The translations under genes were made by a program, and so were the position numbers. The notes under the pieces were generated by a model, which made no database searches, had not been told where the DNA came from, and worked only from the letters and a program-made list of their open reading frames with translations. Of a stretch of DNA of 35,367 bases, positions 30,836 through 35,367 are shown piece after piece. This stretch comes from a virus. Numbering within the stretch: the first letter of the stretch is position 1; each line of letters opens with the position of its first letter. The DNA lies in IMG/VR virus record IMGVR_UViG_3300043540_000944, positions 1 through 35,367 of that record; one strand, written 5' to 3'.

Positions 30836-31468
30836 ATGTATAGCCATCTCAAGCGTTGGACAGACGCACACCATGTAACAGACGAAGAACTCATCACGCA
30901 GTACGACCGCTGGATTCTCAAGCAGATTTGGCAGCAGTGCAAGAAGGCTGGCTTCAAGGCGAGTCGGGATGACATTGACGACATCGCTCAGAGCGTCCGC
31001 CTGAAGCTGCTTGAGGTACCGCAAGACCGACGCCCGTACTGTGCGTACATGGGGAAGACCATCCTGTTTCTTGTGAAGCGGTTCATCATCGAACTGTCCA
31101 GCCGGGGTGGAACTCCGAAGTATAGGAACGGTTACATGTCCACCGAGTTCCAGACCATGAACATCGCCGACATCCCCGCAGAGGGTGAAGAGACCACGGA
31201 CGAGTACAAGCTTGGCATGGTGGCAGAGACAGCGTGCCACGGCGTGGCCGTGGACGCGAGTCTGGACGTTGCCGCTTTGATGACCAAGGCGAAGCTCAGC
31301 GACCGTGACCGCCAGATTGTCCTGTTGAGATTTCAGGGGTACACGCTGGAAGAACTGTCTGACCAGTTCGGGCTGACTCGCCAGCGTATCCAGCAGGTAG
31401 AGCACAACGCCCTTCGGAAACTGCGGTACCACGCTGCAAAAACGCTTGTGAGCAGACCAAAAGGGTGA
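30836..31468 (+). CDS. Sigma-70-like protein, second arm
   Basis: A 210-residue protein with region-2-like helices at about 44-85 (DDIDDIAQSVRLKLLEVP, TILFLVKRFIIEL) and a clear region 4 at about 153-200: LSDRDRQIVLLRFQGYTLEE, then LSDQFGLTRQRIQQVEHNAL and RKLR. Region 4 is closer to canonical sigma-70 than that of the 24.5-kb protein. It could direct transcription of a phage gene class. ATG 30836 is chosen for AAAGGA upstream; an earlier start at 30815 lacks one. Confidence 0.82.
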   Translation: MYSHLKRWTDAHHVTDEELITQYDRWILKQIWQQCKKAGFKASRDDIDDIAQSVRLKLLEVPQDRRPYCAYMGKTILFLVKRFIIELSSRGGTPKYRNGYMSTEFQTMNIADIPAEGEETTDEYKLGMVAETACHGVAVDASLDVAALMTKAKLSDRDRQIVLLRFQGYTLEELSDQFGLTRQRIQQVEHNALRKLRYHAAKTLVSRPKG

Positions 31469-31832
31469 TGCTACGGGTCGTCCGGGTACCTACCAACGCT
31501 TCCTAGAGCCTCTAATGCAGAGATTGTTCCAGTAAAACTGGCAAAAACAGCCTCATCAAAGAAAATTCCTACTGATAATGAATTTTCTCCCAACTGTTCA
31601 GTACCTATATAGAGAGGTTGCAGGGGGCACCCACCAACGGTAGGTACCCTACCCATTCTAATTCGAGGCTAGAAAGGCTCGAATTAAGTCAGGCGCAAAT
31701 ATTGCGGGAAGTTTTGCAACTTGTGGAATCTAAGTAGATAGACACAACCAATGAGGCAGGGGGTGTACGAGTGAACCAGCGAGTCGGCTGCGAGTGACCC
31801 GACACCCCCTATGAAGTATGGAGACAAACAGT
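31469..31832 (+). promoter_or_regulatory. Dyad-rich leader between sigma-like and next gene
   Basis: A 364-base gap with several exact inverted repeats: CCAGT/ACTGG (31529-31541), GAAAATTC/GAATTTTC (31561-31587), GGTAGG/CCTACC (about 31639-31653), TAATTCGAG/CTCGAATTA (31659-31686), CGCAAATATTGCG (near 31694-31706), and the 9-bp stem AGGGGGTGT/ACACCCCCT (31758-31810). The last ends 12 bases before the ribosome site of the next gene. Looks like operator and leader sequence. No supported reading frame. Confidence 0.55.
31758..31810 (+). other. GC-rich stem with internal GAGT-repeat loop
   Basis: A perfect 9-bp stem AGGGGGTGT/ACACCCCCT encloses 35 bases containing CGAGTGA, GCGAGTC and GCGAGTGA, with CAGC/GCTG able to form an inner helix. 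No T-run follows, so it is not an ordinary terminator. It lies in the leader of the gene starting 31833. Confidence 0.5.
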
Positions 31833-32300
31833 ATGAAGACTGAAACCAACAACACGGTCGGCTACTACATGACCACCAAGAGTGGTCGCAAGGCAAAGCG
31901 TCCAGACGTATGGGACGACCAGACCAACACTACTCGGCTGGTACCGGACGAACTGCTTCCTGCTTATGAAGTGGCAATGAAGCTCAACCGTATTGCCGCT
32001 ACCTTTGAAGACTTCTTCAAGCCATACGAGGGTGATGAGTACGCCGACACACTGGCTACTGCGGGACGTATCCTCACCCCGGTGACGAAAGACTTCATGA
32101 ACTTGATGACGACCTTCGGTTATCGCTTTGGTCACGGCATTGACTACAGCGGACTCGTTCGCATTCAGAAGTGGCTGGACAGTACGGCGACCTCCGAAGC
32201 CGCTGCGCGGCTTCCGGAGACAGCGACACTCAAGCTGAAGTTCGGGCGGTTCAACGACCGTGGCAGCTACGTTCCTATGCTTCGCAAAAGCAGTAAGTGA
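31833..32300 (+). CDS. Hypothetical protein, 155 aa
   Basis: A 155-residue protein, mixed helical and basic at both ends: VGYYMTTKSGRKAKRPDVWD, LPAYEVAMKLNRIAATFEDF, and a C-terminal LKFGRFNDRGSYVPMLRK. I recognise no family. It is encoded between the second sigma-like gene and the SprT-like protease. ATG 31833 has GGAG nine bases upstream; an in-frame ATG at 31818 is an alternative. Confidence 0.6.
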   Translation: MKTETNNTVGYYMTTKSGRKAKRPDVWDDQTNTTRLVPDELLPAYEVAMKLNRIAATFEDFFKPYEGDEYADTLATAGRILTPVTKDFMNLMTTFGYRFGHGIDYSGLVRIQKWLDSTATSEAAARLPETATLKLKFGRFNDRGSYVPMLRKSSK

Positions 32301-32360
32301 AAGTTGTGACTTTTAGATTCTAGGTTAGAGACCCGGTACCAACGGGAGGAGACAGAAAGT

Positions 32361-33302
32361 ATGGAAAGTAAACCTACAGCGATGACCGAAGACGTGAAGC
32401 CCATCGGTACTGTCGCTGCACCCCTGACCAAGCTGGAGACCATCCGTACCAACGGCTGGCTGCGGTTTGAGTCAGACGAAGAAGCTCTGGTGTTCGCCTA
32501 CGACCGAATGGAAGCTGAGGGTCTGGTCGGCAAGGGTTGGACGTGCGTAATCGCCAAGCTGCCTCAGGCGACTCACGGCAACTGCTCGTATGCAGAGAAG
32601 CGTATCCGCCTGAACTACTGGAACGTCACTGACGAACGCATCGCCGACGTGCAGGGCACCATCCTGCACGAGATTGCCCACGCCCTTCACTTCTACGCCG
32701 ACCCGGTACAACAGGCGGTCGCCTTCGTACAGGAAGGTGATGTCAGTCCGAACGACGCTGCTGCCAAGTTCGGCGTCACCAAGGAACAGATTGCCGAACG
32801 CTGGATACCGACCCGCCGTGGCGACCGCAACCGTGAGCAGCATCCCATTGAGTGGGCACGTATCGCCGTTAGCCTTGGCGTGTTCGTGGACAACGCCACC
32901 AACAGCGAGTACAAGCACGTTCTGCAACAGGCTTGGGACGAGCGCAACGGCAAGAGGGTCGTTGACCTGACGCCGATGGTCACCACGCTGACCGACAAGG
33001 AACTCCGCAAGGTTCGCAAGGACGCCTTGAAGAAGGTGGAGTGGAAGTTCGGGAAGCCAATCAGCATGATTTTCCAGCACAAGCGTGTCAGTGCCTACCA
33101 GCTTGGCATCACCGTGAGTCAGGAACTCCAGCGTCGTGTGGACGCTGTGTACAAGCCTCAAGTGGAGGAACTGAACTCAAAGTTCACGCAGGAAAAGTCA
33201 GTGACCAATTGGAGTGTTTACCAGCAAGTGAAAAAGCTGGAGAAGTCGTGGAACCTCCAGCGTAACAAGGTCAGCACCACGCCCTTTGAGGGGATGTACT
33301 AA
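32361..33302 (+). CDS. SprT-like zinc metalloprotease
   Basis: A 313-residue protein with the metalloprotease signature ILHEIAHALH (H103, E104, H107) and a probable third ligand H161 in HPIEWARIAVSLG, the HxxxW...LG pattern of SprT/Spartan proteases. An insertion between them (DVSPNDAAAKFGVTKEQIAE) looks like an HTH. The C-terminal 130 residues are basic and helical. Spartan proteins degrade DNA-crosslinked proteins; a phage copy could clear such proteins from replicating phage DNA, or act on other substrates. GGGAGG precedes the start. Confidence 0.85.
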   Translation: MESKPTAMTEDVKPIGTVAAPLTKLETIRTNGWLRFESDEEALVFAYDRMEAEGLVGKGWTCVIAKLPQATHGNCSYAEKRIRLNYWNVTDERIADVQGTILHEIAHALHFYADPVQQAVAFVQEGDVSPNDAAAKFGVTKEQIAERWIPTRRGDRNREQHPIEWARIAVSLGVFVDNATNSEYKHVLQQAWDERNGKRVVDLTPMVTTLTDKELRKVRKDALKKVEWKFGKPISMIFQHKRVSAYQLGITVSQELQRRVDAVYKPQVEELNSKFTQEKSVTNWSVYQQVKKLEKSWNLQRNKVSTTPFEGMY

Positions 33303-33323
33303 CAACCCGAGGTACAAGAAAAT

Positions 33324-33353
33324 GCCGGGTCTACTTTGACCCGGCTTTCTTCT
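33324..33353. terminator. Bidirectional terminator
   Basis: GCCGGGTC-six-base loop-GACCCGGC followed by TTTCTTCT on the plus strand, and by ATTTTCTTG on the minus strand. It ends the SprT-like operon and contains the stop codon (33331-33333) of the minus-strand gene, so the two convergent genes share it. Confidence 0.8.
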
Positions 33354-33627
33354 GCACGAAGCCCATGATGGCTTCCTTGCTACCGATGAAGGTGTAGATG
33401 GCAAGTATCTCTGACTTTGGGATGTGTACTTTAATCGGAATCGACCTGTCGGACTTCTGCTGTTTCCACTTCAATTCTGCAAGGTACCCGTCGTCAAGGT
33501 TGAACCCATCCACCAATAGGTACATGTTGTCACCGACTTGCCACTCAGGGTCAAACGTTGAAATAGAGTTGAGCCTGTCGGTGTACGCCTTAGAGACAAC
33601 GACAATGGAGCCTTCACCCTTCGGCAT
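33331..33627 (-). CDS. Hypothetical protein, ASCH/PUA-like size
   Basis: A 98-residue protein with DPEWQVGDNMYLLVDGFNLD and a C-terminal LAIYTFIGSKEAIMGFV. The composition suggests a small alpha-beta fold; the WQVGD segment recalls small ASCH/PUA-type proteins but I cannot confirm it. It follows the basic protein gene by three bases in the same direction. Confidence 0.5.
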   Translation of the reverse strand: MPKGEGSIVVVSKAYTDRLNSISTFDPEWQVGDNMYLLVDGFNLDDGYLAELKWKQQKSDRSIPIKVHIPKSEILAIYTFIGSKEAIMGFVQKKAGSK

Positions 33628-33630
33628 CGC

Positions 33631-33840
33631 CTACGCCTTCTTCCGTGCAGCCCACCGCTTCTTCTGAGCAGCGGCAATCTTCTTTCGTGCGGCTGCTGAC
33701 ATGGTTCGCTTCTTACCACCACCTGTTGCCTGAGCCGTGACCTTAGTAGCACCAGAGTCCAACTGCTCCAACGACGCTATGGCTCTATCTATCTTGTCAC
33801 GCTCTGCTCTGAGTGAGACCAGCATGTTGTGAATGTTCAT
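33631..33840 (-). CDS. Small coiled-coil protein with basic AAARKKIAAAQKKRW tail
   Basis: A 69-residue protein with an N-terminal helix (LVSLRAERDKIDRAIASLEQ) and a strongly basic C-terminal segment (KKRTMSAAARKKIAAAQKKR followed by WAARKKA). I associate this tail with small proteins of soil Acidobacteriota; it likely binds nucleic acid. It is the first gene of a short minus-strand unit and divergent from the HTH gene at 33898. Confidence 0.65.
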   Translation of the reverse strand: MNIHNMLVSLRAERDKIDRAIASLEQLDSGATKVTAQATGGGKKRTMSAAARKKIAAAQKKRWAARKKA

Positions 33841-33897
33841 GGCGGAATTGTACTCCCCAATATTCCAAGTTCGCCCAAAAAGGCAGTAATACTCTAC

Positions 33898-34095
33898 ATG
33901 ACCCTTATAGAGAAACTAGAGACCCGTAGTTCCGCCCTCACTGTGGAAGAGTTCAGTGAGATGTACAACACGTCTAACAAGACCATCTACAAGCTGATTA
34001 AAGCCGGGAAGTTACCCGCCACCCGCATCGGTGGTATCCGTATTGACCCTGCTGAAGCAGCGGAATGGCTCCGGAAGCGGAGTACCAAACAATAG
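33898..34095 (+). CDS. AlpA/excisionase-like HTH protein
   Basis: A 65-residue protein with a winged-helix of the HTH_17/AlpA type: LTVEEFSEMYNTSNKTIYKL, IKAGKLPATRIGG and IRIDPAEAAEWLRK. Such proteins act as excisionases or transcription regulators beside integrases. It is convergent with the integrase, separated by a terminator. ATG 33898 is preferred; an upstream in-frame ATG at 33829 would overlap the divergent gene start. Confidence 0.8.
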   Translation: MTLIEKLETRSSALTVEEFSEMYNTSNKTIYKLIKAGKLPATRIGGIRIDPAEAAEWLRKRSTKQ

Positions 34096-34098
34096 AAA

Positions 34099-34130
34099 AG
34101 CCCCGGTCTTAGCCGGGGCTTCTATAAGTT
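34099..34130. terminator. Bidirectional terminator between HTH gene and integrase
   Basis: AGCCCCGG-six-base loop-CCGGGGCT, an 8-bp stem. On the minus strand it is followed by TTTTCTATTG (ending the integrase transcript), on the plus strand by TCTATAAGTTT (ending the HTH transcript). Confidence 0.8.
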
Positions 34131-34140
34131 TACCTCTACT

Positions 34141-35367
34141 TCAGAACGCCGACTGCAACGCTTCACGGAAGTTCGCCACAGGTGCCAGATAGCGACGTAC
34201 CGAGTCAAGGTCAGTGTGACCCGTCCGCTTCATAACCCCCGCCAAATCGCCACCAGTCGCCACCAGCATACGGCTCGTGTAGGTACGGCGGAAGCGGTGA
34301 AGAGTGTACTCACGGCACTCTGGCTCCACCTTGCGCTTACATCCCGCACAATGACCACAGGCGAGACCCGCACGGTTGGCTGTACGCTTCAAGGTACGCA
34401 ATAGGTGACCGTCAGGCAGGTCGTTCTCAGTGCCGAACAAGAGAACCTTCTTGGGGTACTTTGCAAGGTATACTTTGACACGCTTCGCCAGACCGGGTTC
34501 CAGTTCGATGACCCGCTCTTCCTTGTCCTTGATGTTCCCCAACTCGTCACGTTCCTTGATATGGACGGTCGGCGACTTCGTGCCAAGCCCGTGGAAGTCA
34601 GTCCGGGTTACGTGCTGCAATTCTGTGTCACGGCACCCGACCTTGTAGGCGAATTCCCAACAGAGCTTCATCCGGTCGGACTCGCTGTACTTGATGAGCA
34701 GTTCAACGACGTGAGGCTCATAGAGTGTGACCGCCTTCTTGGTGTACGACAGCAGCAGCTTGTGGGTGCCCTTGGTGATGATTTTGTCCGGAACCAGACC
34801 GCAATACTTCAGGAAGCCACGCAGCGACGTGTAGTAGTTGGCACGGGTGCGGTCGCCGAACCCTCTGCCGTTCGGCTCCGGCTTCTGCAACCACCCGCAC
34901 CATGCGATGACGTGCTCTTGGGTCACCTGTTCCGGGTGCGTGACCGGGCAACGCTTGCAGAAGGTGTCGGTCAGGTCGGTGTACTTGTCCACGGCATCCG
35001 TAGAGCGATGCGGAAGAGCCTCATGCATCTTGATGAAGGCGTCGGCGTACTGGCGTAGGGTCTTGCGGGTTGGGTCGGCGACAACTTGGACACCAGCTTC
35101 GTCCGCCTTGAGCCGTGCCTCGTGCTTCAGTTCCTCAGCACGGAACAGGGTCAGGGCGTCACTGGCGTCGTTGCTCAGGTCGGTGTAGACGGGGTTGGTG
35201 CCCTCGTAGCGACGAAGCTGGAAGCGTCCGTCGGGGCAGTAGACTTCCTGCCCACCAATCAGCATGTGGTCAGGTTTGATTTTTCCATTCTTACTGAGGA
35301 TTACGGCACCACGACGCCATCCTTTATCTGTCTTGGCGTAGCGGACTAGGGTAAGGGTACGATTCAT
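34141..35367 (-). CDS. int: Tyrosine-recombinase integrase with zinc knuckle
   Basis: A 408-residue site-specific recombinase that would integrate the phage into the host chromosome. Catalytic residues: R246 in GCRDTELQHV, H357 and R360 in LHRFRRTYTSR, H384 in RTGHTDLDSV and Y393 in RRYLAP. A SAM-like core-binding region precedes it (about 100-200). Between R246 and H357 there is an extra Cys cluster, CGHCAGCKRKVEPEC (337-351), likely a zinc knuckle. The ATG is the last three bases of the window (35367), so an earlier start upstream cannot be excluded. Confidence 0.93.
   Translation of the reverse strand: MNRTLTLVRYAKTDKGWRRGAVILSKNGKIKPDHMLIGGQEVYCPDGRFQLRRYEGTNPVYTDLSNDASDALTLFRAEELKHEARLKADEAGVQVVADPTRKTLRQYADAFIKMHEALPHRSTDAVDKYTDLTDTFCKRCPVTHPEQVTQEHVIAWCGWLQKPEPNGRGFGDRTRANYYTSLRGFLKYCGLVPDKIITKGTHKLLLSYTKKAVTLYEPHVVELLIKYSESDRMKLCWEFAYKVGCRDTELQHVTRTDFHGLGTKSPTVHIKERDELGNIKDKEERVIELEPGLAKRVKVYLAKYPKKVLLFGTENDLPDGHLLRTLKRTANRAGLACGHCAGCKRKVEPECREYTLHRFRRTYTSRMLVATGGDLAGVMKRTGHTDLDSVRRYLAPVANFREALQSAF

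Noticed and set aside
31468-31506. 12-codon reading frame overlapping the stop of the second sigma-like gene (TGATG)
   Set aside because: Too short to support as a gene; it might be a chance overlap or a leader peptide.
34096-34140. attP core beside the integrase
   Set aside because: The short gap is filled by a terminator hairpin; no tRNA-like or repeated core sequence could be identified, and the opposite side lies outside the window.

Overview
The window looks like most or all of a temperate tailed dsDNA phage or prophage with an HK97/lambda-type plan and a long non-contractile (siphovirus-like) tail. It contains a tyrosine integrase, P27-like small and large terminase, HK97 portal, protease and capsid, a tail-tube and tape-measure module, a lambda J-like tail tip, a holin and T4-type lysozyme, and a P4-type primase/helicase module. 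The host cannot be fixed from sequence alone. A C-terminal tail of the AAARKKIAAAQKKRWA type (33.6-33.8 kb) resembles short basic proteins I associate with soil Acidobacteriota, so that is a tentative inference.

Layout, left to right. 1-1050 (+): a DNA adenine methyltransferase that seems to have lost its central and C-terminal catalytic part by an in-frame deletion. 1047-25308 (-): one very long block, read right to left. Its first genes are a small hypothetical, a sigma-like regulator and a GIY-YIG endonuclease with a structured leader, followed by HNH, small genes, holin, lysozyme, more small genes, TerS, GIY-YIG and TerL. Portal, protease, capsid, head-tail connectors, tail tube, frameshifted tail-assembly chaperones, tape measure, tail tip and fibres follow. 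25309-25715: an intergenic region with many GGTGGT/ACCACC repeats around an AT-rich core, probably a replication origin and/or the control region of the late block. 25716-29218 (-): a replication module in which primase, zinc finger and SF3 helicase are separate overlapping genes. 29219-29603: divergent control region. 29604-33302 (+): opposite-strand genes for a conserved hypothetical, a calcineurin-like phosphoesterase, a second sigma-like protein, a hypothetical and an SprT-type metalloprotease, with a dyad-rich leader in the middle. 33331-35367: two small minus-strand genes, an AlpA/excisionase-like HTH protein and the integrase, whose start codon is the last three bases of the window.

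Genes are packed tightly. At least eleven junctions use a TAATG overlap (stop and start sharing an A), and this decides several starts. It also reveals small genes at 21.9-23.4 kb that follow the overlap pattern but carry frameshifts or a 31-bp duplication. Points most worth a second look are the Hint (intein-like) domain ending the tail-tip protein, the structured leader before the 24-kb GIY-YIG gene, the iteron-like array at 25.46-25.66 kb, the dyad-rich leader at 31.5-31.8 kb, and the two sigma-like proteins in opposite arms. I found no CI-type repressor, no tRNA, no CRISPR array and no attP core that I could support.
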